Source of the DNA: Hymenobacter properus
GTDB taxonomy: Bacteria > Bacteroidota > Bacteroidia > Cytophagales > Hymenobacteraceae
DNA: 64,000 bases
Assembly: GCF_015694735.1 (NCBI RefSeq)
Contig: NZ_JADQDP010000002.1
Location: 372,001-436,000, forward strand
Reading direction: 5' to 3'
The number at the start of each line of letters is the position of its first letter. Within the stretch, counting starts at the first letter, position 1. Of the stretch, positions 42,378 to 50,261 are shown piece after piece. The notes under the pieces were generated by a model. The model searched no databases, had not been told where the DNA came from, and worked only from the letters and a program-made list of their open reading frames with translations. The position numbers and the translations under genes are program-made.

Positions 42378-42400
42378 ATAGCAATAATCTATATTGCTAT
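42378..42400 (+). promoter_or_regulatory. Dyad upstream of the T9SS cargo gene
   Basis: ATAGCAATA and TATTGCTAT are perfect 9-base inverted repeats separated by five bases, about 50 bases before the cargo gene start. It could be a regulator-binding site or a hairpin. Evidence is the symmetry alone. Confidence 0.35.
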
Positions 42401-42450
42401 CCTGGCTTGGCGGCGCACCGTCCTGCCGCCATCATCCCTGCCCATTGCTT

Positions 42451-43965
42451 ATGAAAAACGCTTACTGGCTGCTCATCTTGCTATTCTCTATCACGGCCCG
42501 GGGGCAGAATTTCCGTCCGTTTCGGCCGGGTGCCTCGTACGAGTTCAGTCAAGTGGGGAGCGACACACTCTACTCGTTGCGACTGGAACGCGCCGGAGTG
42601 AGCGGCGGAACCGACTCGGCCTACTTTTTCAATTCCCGCGTCGGTCCTAATCTAGGAGCGTCATACGTAGCCAATTGTCGCAATTGCCGCTATTCAGATA
42701 ACTTGTTTGGCGGCTATCTGGAAGTACGCAGTGCCGGAACCGCGCAGGAAGAATACCGACTGATTTTTGGTGATTATGCTAATATGCAGTACTTCAAGGT
42801 GTTTGTCTTGCGTCCGCGCGCGCCACTCAATCAGGCGTGGGGGCTATACGGACAGGGAAGCGCCGAAACGGCTCGCGTCACGGCCCGCGGCTTAGTTACG
42901 GTGCTAGGGCAGACAGACTCGGTGGTGACCATCACGTCTTCGGCTGGCAAAATATGGCGACTTAGTAAAAACAACGGCCTGGTAGAGGGCCCCTCACTGA
43001 GTGATGTCCGGCTTCGGGCGGCTAACCGGGTGCGGCAATTGGTGCTAAGCGCAGTGCCCGGCCGCCGTCTGGGCACCGCGCAACTCACGCCCCAGGCTAT
43101 TTACGATTTTCAGCCCGGCGACGCATTCTGGTACAATACTTCCGAGTATAATAGTGGCGTGCCCGCCCCTTCCCCTTTTATCTACAACTACAACTACGTA
43201 GACAGCGTCCTCACGCGCACGGCTAGCCGCACGGGCGACACACTTACCTATCGCATCTGGCACTGCGCGGCTTCCCGCCAAACTTATGGCCAGATTATTA
43301 CGTTGGTTGTTTCCAGTCGCACAATGTCCCGCTTTGCCCGGGGTACCGGCGAATACGTGCCCGATGGGCCCCGGCAGCGCACCGGAGGCGTTATGCGCGA
43401 TGCCATCCGTTCGGCGCAATGGAACCGCCGGCCTGTTTGGCGTTACGATGGCCGGTATAGCTGGAGTGGGGGTAGTTTTAGCACCCCTCCCAACGACTCG
43501 GTCTGTCTGCAAAGGCCGTGTGTCGACTGCGAACTCTATGAAACTTACGCTGTCGGGCTGGGCCGAACCAACCACATTGAATACAATTCCTCCTGCTGCA
43601 CCATAACCACCAATTTGATTGGCTATCGGAAAGGCACTGAAACCTGGGGCCAAACGCCGCGCCAAGCCTGTCGGCCCCTGGCCACGGCCGCCAGCCGCCC
43701 GGCCGCCACTACGGCCGCCTTTCCCAATCCCTTCGGAGCCGAGCTGTCCGTAGCTTTCACCCTTGCGCATGCCCAGGCTGTGGCCCTCACGTTGCACGAC
43801 GGGCTGGGCCGCGTGGTGCTGGCCTGGCCGGCGGCGCTGTTGCCGGGCGGCGCTCAGCAGGTGGCGCTCCCTACCACCGGCCTGCCAGCAGGCGTGTACA
43901 GCCTGCACTTGCGCTTCGTTGGCGAAGGCCGCACCGAAGTGCTGCGGGTAGCCAAAGCGCAGTAG
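42451..43965 (+). CDS. T9SS-secreted protein of unknown function
   Basis: A 504-residue secreted protein starting at ATG 42451, which begins the signal peptide (ends near ITARGQ). The middle is beta-rich with unusual cysteine pairs (VANCRNCRYSD; SVCLQRPCVDCELYE; NSSCCTITTN) that may form disulfides. The C-terminus is a type A sorting domain (AFPNPFGAELSVAFT, ALTLHDGLGRVVLAW, GVYSLHLRFVGEGR), so it is Por-system cargo. No catalytic motif is recognised. It ends 9 bases from the stop of the convergent DUF486 gene, so no separate terminator exists there. Confidence 0.83.
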   Translation: MKNAYWLLILLFSITARGQNFRPFRPGASYEFSQVGSDTLYSLRLERAGVSGGTDSAYFFNSRVGPNLGASYVANCRNCRYSDNLFGGYLEVRSAGTAQEEYRLIFGDYANMQYFKVFVLRPRAPLNQAWGLYGQGSAETARVTARGLVTVLGQTDSVVTITSSAGKIWRLSKNNGLVEGPSLSDVRLRAANRVRQLVLSAVPGRRLGTAQLTPQAIYDFQPGDAFWYNTSEYNSGVPAPSPFIYNYNYVDSVLTRTASRTGDTLTYRIWHCAASRQTYGQIITLVVSSRTMSRFARGTGEYVPDGPRQRTGGVMRDAIRSAQWNRRPVWRYDGRYSWSGGSFSTPPNDSVCLQRPCVDCELYETYAVGLGRTNHIEYNSSCCTITTNLIGYRKGTETWGQTPRQACRPLATAASRPAATTAAFPNPFGAELSVAFTLAHAQAVALTLHDGLGRVVLAWPAALLPGGAQQVALPTTGLPAGVYSLHLRFVGEGRTEVLRVAKAQ

Positions 43966-43974
43966 CGCCGCTTC

Positions 43975-44349
43975 TTACCACTTCTTAAAAATCACATACA
44001 CGGCCGCCACCAGCAGCACAAAGCCCACAATGTGGTTCCAGCCCAGCTTGTCCGTTTTGAACACGAACACCGCGCACAGCGTGAACACCGTGAGCGTGAT
44101 GACTTCCTGAATGACTTTGAGTTGAAACAGGCTGAACGGCCCGCCGTTTTCCTCAAACCCCAGCCGGTTGGCCGGCACCTGAAACACGTACTCAAACAAG
44201 GCTAGCCCCCAACTCACCAGGATGACGCCCACCAGCCCCAGCTTGGCAAACCAGGCCATTTTCTTGAACAGGTGCAGGTGGCCGTACCAGGCAAACGTCA
44301 TGAAAAGGTTGGAAATGGTGAGCAGGATGAGGGAGTAAACGCCTTTCAT
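43975..44349 (-). CDS. DUF486/DMT-like small membrane protein
   Basis: A 124-residue integral membrane protein with four predicted helices (for example SLILLTISNLFMTFAWYG, LGLVGVILVSWGLALFEYVF, ITLTVFTLCAVFVF and HIVGFVLLVAAVYVIFKKW). This size, the PANRLGFEENGGPFSLFQLK region and the ending FKKW match DUF486 proteins related to drug/metabolite transporters. The ATG at 44349 is chosen because an upstream start adds only a hydrophobic tail of no family relevance. Transport function is not demonstrated. It is divergent from the KirBac gene. Confidence 0.87.
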   Translation of the reverse strand: MKGVYSLILLTISNLFMTFAWYGHLHLFKKMAWFAKLGLVGVILVSWGLALFEYVFQVPANRLGFEENGGPFSLFQLKVIQEVITLTVFTLCAVFVFKTDKLGWNHIVGFVLLVAAVYVIFKKW

Positions 44350-44371
44350 GAAGGGAAGGGGTAAAGCAAAT

Positions 44372-44486
44372 AAGAACGTCATGCTGAGCTTGTCGAAGCA
44401 TCTCTACCGCTGAAGTAACTTATTCGTTGCAACGAAGCGATAAAGACGCCTCGGCAAACGGACGTCGGATAAAGCATGACGTTCTT
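44372..44486. repeat. Degenerate palindromic element, copy 4, in a divergent promoter region
   Basis: The outer tips AAGAACGTCATGCT (44372-44385) and AGCATGACGTTCTT (44473-44486) are exact reverse complements, but the centre has lost most pairing while the left arm keeps the GAGC-TTGTCGAAGCATC core. It lies between the divergent DUF486 and KirBac genes, so a promoter may overlap it. Confidence 0.65.
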
Positions 44487-44514
44487 TGGCAGCGGTTATT
44501 AGCCTTTTATTCTC

Positions 44515-45426
44515 ATGCCCACGCTCGACCCTGGCATTGGCGAAAAATTCTCGCGCCGCACCCAGCGCGCCATCAACCACGACGGCACTTTCAACGTGCG
44601 GCGGCGCGGCGGCCCCCACCAGCACGACCCTTATCAGTGGCTCATCACCATGCCGTGGTGGCCGTTTATCGGCATTGTGGTGGTGTTTTTCACGGTGCTG
44701 AACGTGGGTTTTGCGCTGGCCTACATCGCGCTCGGGCTCGATGATTTGCCCGGCGTGGCCGCCCCGCACGGCTGGTGGCAGGACTTTCTCAGCGCCCTGT
44801 TTTTCTCCATCCAAACATTCACCTCCGTCGGCTACGGGCACGTGTACCCCGGCAGCAACGGCAGCGGCTTTCTTTCCAGCGTGGAAGCATTGGTGGGTGT
44901 ACTCACCTTTGCCTTGGCCACGGGCTTGCTATACGGGCGGTTTTCGCGGCCTACGGCGCGCATCCTGTTCAGCCGCACGGCCCTCATCAGCCGCCGGGCC
45001 GATGGCACGCCCTGCCTGCAGTTCCGCATTGCCAACCTGCGCAACAGCATTCTCATCGACCTGCAGGCCCGCGTCATCCTCAAAACCGTGGACGAGGCCA
45101 CCCTCGACCAGCGCTACGACCTGCTGCCCTTGGAGCGCAGCGCCATCAGCTTCTTCCCCCTCACCTGGACGCTGGTGCACGACATCACCCCCGAAAGCCC
45201 GCTCTACGAGTTGCAAGCCGAAGACTACGCCCGGCTGGGCATCGAAGTCATCGTGCAGCTCAAAGGCTACGACGACACCTTTGCCCAGGACGTGCACGCC
45301 CGCAACTCCTACACCCACGACGAAATCGAGTGGCACCGCCGCTTCATCCGCGCCTACGAAGTCGGCGATGACGGCATCGCCGTGGTCAACCTGGACCAGG
45401 TGCACGACACCGAAGCGTTGCGCTAA
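44515..45426 (+). CDS. Inward-rectifier potassium channel (KirBac type)
   Basis: A 303-residue channel with two transmembrane helices (about 47-73 and 118-145), the pore loop and the potassium selectivity filter TSVGYG (103-108, in IQTFTSVGYGHVYPG). The C-terminal half is the cytoplasmic immunoglobulin-like Kir domain (FRIANLRNSILIDLQARV, WTLVHDITPESPLYEL, VIVQLKGYDDTF). The full set matches bacterial Kir channels and the length is usual. It would conduct potassium and influence membrane potential. Transcription start unknown because a palindromic element lies upstream; the stop codon is 2 bases before the next element. Confidence 0.94.
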   Translation: MPTLDPGIGEKFSRRTQRAINHDGTFNVRRRGGPHQHDPYQWLITMPWWPFIGIVVVFFTVLNVGFALAYIALGLDDLPGVAAPHGWWQDFLSALFFSIQTFTSVGYGHVYPGSNGSGFLSSVEALVGVLTFALATGLLYGRFSRPTARILFSRTALISRRADGTPCLQFRIANLRNSILIDLQARVILKTVDEATLDQRYDLLPLERSAISFFPLTWTLVHDITPESPLYELQAEDYARLGIEVIVQLKGYDDTFAQDVHARNSYTHDEIEWHRRFIRAYEVGDDGIAVVNLDQVHDTEALR

Positions 45427-45428
45427 TA

Positions 45429-45533
45429 AAAACGTCTGTCATCCTGAGCGCAGCGAAGGACCTTATCCAGTCAGAACGTTGTTCGTTCCGTGGTGATAAG
45501 GTCCTTCGCTGCGCTCAGGATGACAGACGTTTT
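45429..45533. repeat. Palindromic intergenic element, copy 5 (perfect 39-bp arms)
   Basis: Arms 45429-45467 and 45495-45533 are exact reverse complements; the core is TGTCATCCTGAGCGCAGCGA. It starts two bases after the KirBac stop codon and ends 37 bases from the convergent next gene's stop. Confidence 0.92.
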
Positions 45534-45570
45534 CTGTTGTGTATTCCCGATAATGCCAGCTGAAGCCCGC

Positions 45571-46557
45571 TTACTCGTCGTGCCCCGGCACCACCCGCGT
45601 GGGGGCCACAGCGGTTTGTTTGGCCTCCTGCTCCAAGCGCAGCTGCTCTTTTTCGGAAGGCGTGCGCGGCAGCTGGCGCAAATCAGGCGAACCACCGTCT
45701 ACCCAGCAGGTAAACCAGAAGTCGCCGATGAGTCCCGCTGCGTAGCGCATCTGCCGCTCCACCTGCCCGTTGAGCCGTGCGTGGTAGGCCCGGCTGAACT
45801 CGCGTGAGTAGGCCCGCACCGTGTTGTTGCCGCGCTGCTCATAGCCGTATTTCTGGTCGCCTGCCATCTGTGCCGTCAGCTGCTTCTCAAACAGCAGCAC
45901 CGAATCGACGGCCGCGTGCGAGCGAATCACCGCGGCCCAAATGGCGTTGGTGGGGTTTTCCAGGTATTCGGCCTTGCCCGTAAACAGGTCGTAGTCACTG
46001 CTCAGCAGCTCGGGCAGGCGCGATTCCCACAGCCCGTGAATGCCGCGCTGGCCGGTGAGCTGGCCGTTGTAATTCTTGGTGGTGTGCAGCGGCACGCAGG
46101 CATCGGCCACGTAATGTCCCAGGTCGGCCGAGAGGCGAAGAATGCGGTCAGTGTCCTTGGCCTTGAAGGCGGCGGTGAGCTGGTTTTTCATGGCCACCAC
46201 GTTCCAGGGCACAATGCCGTGGCGCTGCAAGGAGTCTTCGCCGTAGCGGGCCACGGCGTCGGCATACTTGCGCGGCAGCTTATACTCGGCGCTGTCGCCG
46301 TAGCGGTCCACGTCCAGAAAGTGTTTGGGGGCTTCGTCGGGCACAATGGTGCGGCGCGAGTCAGGCCGCGTAGCATTCACCGTCAGGTAGTCAATGTTGG
46401 CTTTGTAGAAGCCTATCATGCCCGGCGGCAGGGTGTACACCGCCAGCCGGTTGAGCAGCCGGTGCCCAAAAAAGCCCCAGGCTTGCGCCCGGTAAGCCAC
46501 AAACAGTAAGGGCAAGCAAATCAGCAGGAAGTAGCCGTATTTTTTCACGAGTAACAA
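45571..46557 (-). CDS. Zinc-dependent phospholipase C / S1-P1 nuclease-like protein
   Basis: A 328-residue secreted protein of the tri-zinc phospholipase C/P1 nuclease fold. After a signal sequence (LLFVAYRAQA) the mature chain begins with WGFFGHRLLNRL, where the N-terminal W and H are usual zinc ligands. Further ligand motifs are APKHFLDVDRYG, LGHYVADACVPLHTTKNYNG and GIHGLWESRLPE. This order matches the family. Substrate (phospholipid or single-stranded nucleic acid) cannot be told from sequence. The C-terminal about 40 residues are polar and not family-like. Flanked by palindromic elements on both sides. Confidence 0.87.
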   Translation of the reverse strand: MLLVKKYGYFLLICLPLLFVAYRAQAWGFFGHRLLNRLAVYTLPPGMIGFYKANIDYLTVNATRPDSRRTIVPDEAPKHFLDVDRYGDSAEYKLPRKYADAVARYGEDSLQRHGIVPWNVVAMKNQLTAAFKAKDTDRILRLSADLGHYVADACVPLHTTKNYNGQLTGQRGIHGLWESRLPELLSSDYDLFTGKAEYLENPTNAIWAAVIRSHAAVDSVLLFEKQLTAQMAGDQKYGYEQRGNNTVRAYSREFSRAYHARLNGQVERQMRYAAGLIGDFWFTCWVDGGSPDLRQLPRTPSEKEQLRLEQEAKQTAVAPTRVVPGHDE

Positions 46558-46601
46558 GATACGGAGCCGGGGGCGTAACTATTCAAAGAAACACTATGAA
46601 A

Positions 46602-46687
46602 CCTGTCATCCTGAGCGCAGCGAAGGCCCTTATCACGTTAGAAACTTCTGGCGTGATAAGGGCCTTCGCTGCGCTCAGGATGACAGG
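46602..46687. repeat. Palindromic intergenic element, copy 6 (perfect 36-bp arms)
   Basis: Arms 46602-46637 and 46652-46687 are exact reverse complements (CCTGTCATCCTGAGCGCAGC at the start), with a 14-base centre. It lies between two minus-strand genes: 44 bases upstream of one start and 27 bases past the stop of def. Confidence 0.92.
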
Positions 46688-46714
46688 ATATAAAGTTTAC
46701 CGCGGGATAAATAC

Positions 46715-47323
46715 CTACCGCCGTTTGCCGTCGGCGGCAAACTTCATGCGGTAGTCGTGCCGCACGTCGCCCTTGCTGATGCGGGCCAGCTTGCCCTTGA
46801 GCAGCTGCTTCTTAAAGCCCGAGAGCTTGTCAGTGAACAGCACGCCTTCCAGGTGGTCGTACTCGTGCTGGATGACGCGCGCGGCCATGCCCGAAAATGC
46901 TTCTTCGTGCACCTGGCGGTTTTCGTCCTCGTAGCGCAGCACAATGTCGGCGTGGCGCGTCACCAGCTCCCGGATGCCGGGAATGCTCAGGCAGCCTTCC
47001 TCAAAGCCCCATTCCTCGCCGGTTTCGCTCACCATCTGCGGGTTGATGAAGGCCCGCTTGATGCCCTGCTCGGGCACTTCGCCCTCTTCCAGCTCGGCCA
47101 GGTCTTCCTCGTCGAGCTCCACCATCGGCCCCGAGTCCATCACAAATAGCCGGATGGCCTTGCCAATCTGGGGAGCGGCCAGGCCCACACCGTGGGCCGA
47201 GTACATGGTTTCGTACATGTCGGCGATGAGCTGCTTGAGCTCGGCCGCAGGCAGGTCGGCGGGCAGGTTCTTGGCTTTGGTTTTCAGCACGGGGTCGCCG
47301 ATGGCGACAATGGGGTAAATCAT
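46715..47323 (-). CDS. def: Peptide deformylase
   Basis: A 202-residue metalloenzyme that removes the formyl group from nascent proteins. The three motifs are GVGLAAPQ (45-52), EGCLSIP with metal ligand C111, and QHEYDHLEG with H153, E154 and H157. The start MIYPIVAIGDPVL at 47323 is the usual N-terminus; the longer frame upstream covers repeat sequence. An acidic insert at about 69-86 (LDEEDLAELEEGEVPEQG) lies between motif 1 and motif 2, common in Bacteroidota deformylases but longer here than in the E. coli enzyme. Essential gene; followed by element 6 and preceded by a degenerate element and ruvX. Confidence 0.97.
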   Translation of the reverse strand: MIYPIVAIGDPVLKTKAKNLPADLPAAELKQLIADMYETMYSAHGVGLAAPQIGKAIRLFVMDSGPMVELDEEDLAELEEGEVPEQGIKRAFINPQMVSETGEEWGFEEGCLSIPGIRELVTRHADIVLRYEDENRQVHEEAFSGMAARVIQHEYDHLEGVLFTDKLSGFKKQLLKGKLARISKGDVRHDYRMKFAADGKRR

Positions 47324-47343
47324 GGTATCAGGGACTATATGGC

Positions 47344-47432
47344 CGTCATGCCGAGTGCAGCGAAGCACCTCGCGTGCTATAGTAAATAATTACTGGCGGC
47401 GGGCAAGATGCTTCGCTGCGCTCAGCATAACG
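47344..47432. repeat. Degenerate palindromic element, copy 7
   Basis: CGTCATGCCGAGTGCAGCGA at the left and its imperfect reverse complement at the right (about six mismatches over 30 bases). It lies between ruvX and def, 20 bases upstream of the def start. Confidence 0.7.
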
Positions 47433-47455
47433 TTTCTTTAAAACAACTAAACCGG

Positions 47456-47881
47456 TTACACTTCCCGCATCAGCGGCGATTCGAGAAAAGACTGTAAAAT
47501 GAGCGTGGCGCTGACGCGGTCCACGGTGGCTTTGTCGCGCCGGGCTTTCTGGCCGAGGCCACCGGCCAGCATGGCCGCGTGGGCCATGCGCGAGGTAAAC
47601 CGCTCGTCGAGTTCGTGCACGGGCACCTCGGGCAGCTCGCGGCGCAGCGTGCGCAACAGGCCCACCACGGCGCTGGTGGCATCGGTGGGCTCGTTGAGCA
47701 AGGTGCGGGGCATGCCCACCACCACGGCCCGGAGCGGCTCGCGCTGGTGGTAGGCTTTCACATACGCCACTAGGTCTTTGCTGTGCACAGTTTCCAGCGG
47801 CGAGGCTATCATGCACAGCGGGTCGGTCACGGCCAGGCCCACGCGCTTGTTTCCGTAGTCGATGGCAAGGATGCGGGGCAT
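47456..47881 (-). CDS. ruvX: RuvX/YqgF putative pre-16S rRNA nuclease
   Basis: A 141-residue protein of the RNase H-like YqgF family. The start MPRILAIDYGNKRVG at 47881 carries the first catalytic aspartate (D8) and the G-x-K-R-V-G motif; VVVGMPRTL and HELDERFTSRMA are further family motifs, and DRVSATLILQSFLE contains the last acidic site. The longer frame upstream adds a non-family N-terminus. It is thought to process 16S rRNA ends. An exact -7 box (TATCTTTG) lies about 50 bases upstream of the start on the minus strand. The gene lies upstream of def on the same strand. Confidence 0.95.
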   Translation of the reverse strand: MPRILAIDYGNKRVGLAVTDPLCMIASPLETVHSKDLVAYVKAYHQREPLRAVVVGMPRTLLNEPTDATSAVVGLLRTLRRELPEVPVHELDERFTSRMAHAAMLAGGLGQKARRDKATVDRVSATLILQSFLESPLMREV

Positions 47882-47929
47882 GGCAGGGCAGGAGAAGCGA
47901 AAAAAGTGACGCAACCAAGGTTGCAACGG

Positions 47930-47964
47930 CAAAGATACGGACAGAGGCAGGGAGGTAATCCAAA
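47930..47964 (-). promoter_or_regulatory. Candidate promoter of ruvX
   Basis: On the minus strand TTTG (47961-47964) and TATCTTTG (47930-47937) are separated by 23 bases, slightly longer than the usual 19-21 of Bacteroidota promoters. The -7 box is an exact match. Confidence 0.45.
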
Positions 47965-48223
47965 GCCCGTCGGTAGCAGCATAGCCTGCTGCATCCGACG
48001 TTTTGAGTCGGCATTGCCCAGGCCGCAACTCGCCGTGAATAAAGGCTGCTTCATCGAAAGTGATTCATGCCGGTATAAATAAAGTTACAAATTGCAGCGC
48101 GTTTTTGCTGGCATTCTTAATTCGCCATAAATTGTAATATGGCAATAAGAAGGCCTGTTGTTTACTTAATTTAAGATTGTCATAGGATAAATCTTATAAA
48201 GTGTCGGGATGCAATATTTGGGG

Positions 48224-48254
48224 CTTTTAGGCTGAGAAAATTTCAATAGCTTTG
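48224..48254 (+). promoter_or_regulatory. Candidate promoter of the S41 protease gene
   Basis: TAGCTTTG (48247-48254) matches TAnnTTTG exactly; TTTT at 48224-48227, 19 bases before it, is near the -33 element. Predicted start is around 48261, with a leader of about 38 bases. Confidence 0.4.
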
Positions 48255-48298
48255 AACTCCATTATTCTATACCCTATTCGAACACTTCTATTCTTTAC

Positions 48299-49972
48299 AT
48301 GTCCGATTCGCCGTTCGATTCTTTAAAGAAGACCCGGCCCGTTGCCTCCCGGCGGCGGGCTGGGCTGCGGCAAATTCTCATGCTGGGACTGGCCATGGGC
48401 TGCGGCGTGCTGGTGGCCAACAACCCCTTCCGACCCTCTTCCGAAAACCCCGATGCTACCGCCCGTGGCTACCTGCGCTTCAAGGAAATACTGAGCTACG
48501 TGGACCGTGACTACGCCGACTCGGTGGATACCGAGGGCCTGGCCGACTACGCCGTGACGCAGATGCTGGAAAAGCTCGACCCGCACTCGGTGTACATCCC
48601 GGCCCGCGACCGGCAGAAGACCGATGCTTTCCTGCAGAGTGACTACGACGGCGTGGGCATCGAATTCAACGTCTTCCGCGACACCGTGACGGTGGTGGCC
48701 CCGCTCAGCGGCGGCCCGGCCGAGCAAGCCGGCGTGCAGCCCGGCGACCAGATTCTGAGCATCGGGGGCAAGCGTGTGTCGGGGGCCCGCCTCAGCACGG
48801 CCCGCCTTAGCGAGCTGCTGCGCGGCCCGCGCGGCAGCAGCCTCACCCTGGAGCTGCGCCGCCGGCATCTGGCTCAGCCGCTGCGCCTGAGCGTGGCCCG
48901 CAGCCGCATTGCCAACTCGTCCATCGACGCGGCTTATCTAGTGGATGACCAGACCGGCTACATCAAGGTGAGCCGCTTCGCTTCGAATACTTACGACGAG
49001 TTCAAGGCCGCATTGGTCGATTTGCGGCGGCAGGGCCTCACGCGCCTCGTGCTCGACCTGCGCGGCAACCCCGGCGGCTACCTCGACCGCGCCACCCGCC
49101 TGGCCGATGAGTTCATCGGGGGCTCGCGCAAAATCGTGTACACCGACGGCAAGGGCGAGCAGTACGACTCGCAGACCTACGCCAAAGTGGCCGGCGAATT
49201 TGAGGAAGGCGCCCTGGTGGTGCTCGTGGACGAAGGCAGCGCCTCGGCCGCCGAGGTGGTGGCCGGCGCCCTGCAAGACCACGACCGCGCCATCCTCGTT
49301 GGCCGCCGCACCTTTGGCAAAGGCCTCGTGCAGCAACCCATTGCCCTGAGCGACGGCGGCGAGCTGCGCCTCACCATTGCCCGTTACTACACGCCGGCCG
49401 GCCGCTCCATTCAGAAGCCCTATGGCGCCAACTACGCCGAATACAGCGCCGACGTGGCCAACCGCGCCGCCCGCGGCGAGCTGCAGTCGGCCGACAGCGT
49501 GCACTTTGCCAAGGAACTGCGCTTCCGCACCGACCACGGCCGTACCGTGTACGGCGGCGGCGGCATCATGCCCGACGTGTTTGTGCCGCGCGACTCGGTG
49601 GCCCACTCGGCGTATTACACCAAGCTGCTGGCCCACGGCGTGCCCCGCGCCTTTGCCCTAAGTTTCTACCAGGGCCACAAGGCCGAGCTAGAAGGCCTGC
49701 GCTTTGAGCAGTTCAACGCCACCTTCCGCATTTCCGATGCGCAGCTGGCGAGCCTCACAGCCCAGGCCGCCCAAGATGGCGTGAAGGCCGACGGGGCCAC
49801 CGTGCGCCGCTGCGCGCCGCTGTTGCGCAACCTCCTCAAGGCTTACATTGCCCGCAGTGCCTACGGCCTAGTGCCCTACTACACGGTGCTGCGCGAGCAG
49901 GACGCCGAGCTGCAAAGCGCCCTGCACGCCGTGAGCGACAGCTCGGCCCAGCTGGCGCTGCTGGGGAAGTAG
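48299..49972 (+). CDS. Carboxy-terminal processing protease (S41 family)
   Basis: A 557-residue protease with an N-terminal signal anchor (LRQILMLGLAMGCGVLVAN, about 23-41), then a PDZ domain (VVAPLSGGPAEQAGVQPGD, QILSIGGKRV) and the S41 core. The catalytic serine is S314 (DEGSASAAEV) and lysine K341 (RRTFGKGLVQ), with the usual spacing of 27 residues; LDLRGNPGGYLD precedes them. Tail-specific processing of periplasmic proteins is its likely job. The last about 140 residues are a helical extension. A palindromic element begins 30 bases past the stop. Confidence 0.94.
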   Translation: MSDSPFDSLKKTRPVASRRRAGLRQILMLGLAMGCGVLVANNPFRPSSENPDATARGYLRFKEILSYVDRDYADSVDTEGLADYAVTQMLEKLDPHSVYIPARDRQKTDAFLQSDYDGVGIEFNVFRDTVTVVAPLSGGPAEQAGVQPGDQILSIGGKRVSGARLSTARLSELLRGPRGSSLTLELRRRHLAQPLRLSVARSRIANSSIDAAYLVDDQTGYIKVSRFASNTYDEFKAALVDLRRQGLTRLVLDLRGNPGGYLDRATRLADEFIGGSRKIVYTDGKGEQYDSQTYAKVAGEFEEGALVVLVDEGSASAAEVVAGALQDHDRAILVGRRTFGKGLVQQPIALSDGGELRLTIARYYTPAGRSIQKPYGANYAEYSADVANRAARGELQSADSVHFAKELRFRTDHGRTVYGGGGIMPDVFVPRDSVAHSAYYTKLLAHGVPRAFALSFYQGHKAELEGLRFEQFNATFRISDAQLASLTAQAAQDGVKADGATVRRCAPLLRNLLKAYIARSAYGLVPYYTVLREQDAELQSALHAVSDSSAQLALLGK

Positions 49973-50002
49973 GAGCAGGAGATGTCTGTCATTGCGGGAC
50001 AT

Positions 50003-50192
50003 TTGTCATTGCGAGCGAAACGCAGTGGAGCGCGGCAATCCGTCCTTGTCTCAGCGACCTGCCTTCTATTGTGACAAAGCCTTGGTGCCAGTGCGGTACC
50101 GGGGCTTTAGCTTCGCTGACCTACGGTTCTGGTGAAAGGGAGTGTCTGGCATTGACAGGACGGATTGCTTCGGCTCCTCCTCACAATGACAG
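50003..50192. repeat. Palindromic intergenic element, copy 8 (composite type)
   Basis: Outer arms TTGTCATTGCGAGCGAAACG (50003-) and CTCCTCACAATGACAG (ending 50192) are related to copy 2, and an inner hairpin with GGTACCGGGGCTTT (50094-50107) repeats the internal terminator of copy 2. It lies between two genes of the same direction, in the upstream region of the dioxygenase gene. Confidence 0.75.
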
Positions 50193-50261
50193 ATGGTGCA
50201 TTTTGCGCGCAAAACAGCTGGGGTTCTTACCTTCACTGCTCCATTTTCCCCACCCCGCCCC

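Larger units (their letters stand above)
47882..48298. other. Divergent promoter region between ruvX and the S41 protease gene
   Basis: About 420 bases, GC-rich near ruvX and AT-rich near the protease. It holds candidate promoters for both genes (annotated separately). A short hairpin-prone segment CGTCGGTAGCAGCATAG-CCTGCTGCATCCGACG near 47968-48001 is present. No ORF is convincing. Confidence 0.5.
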
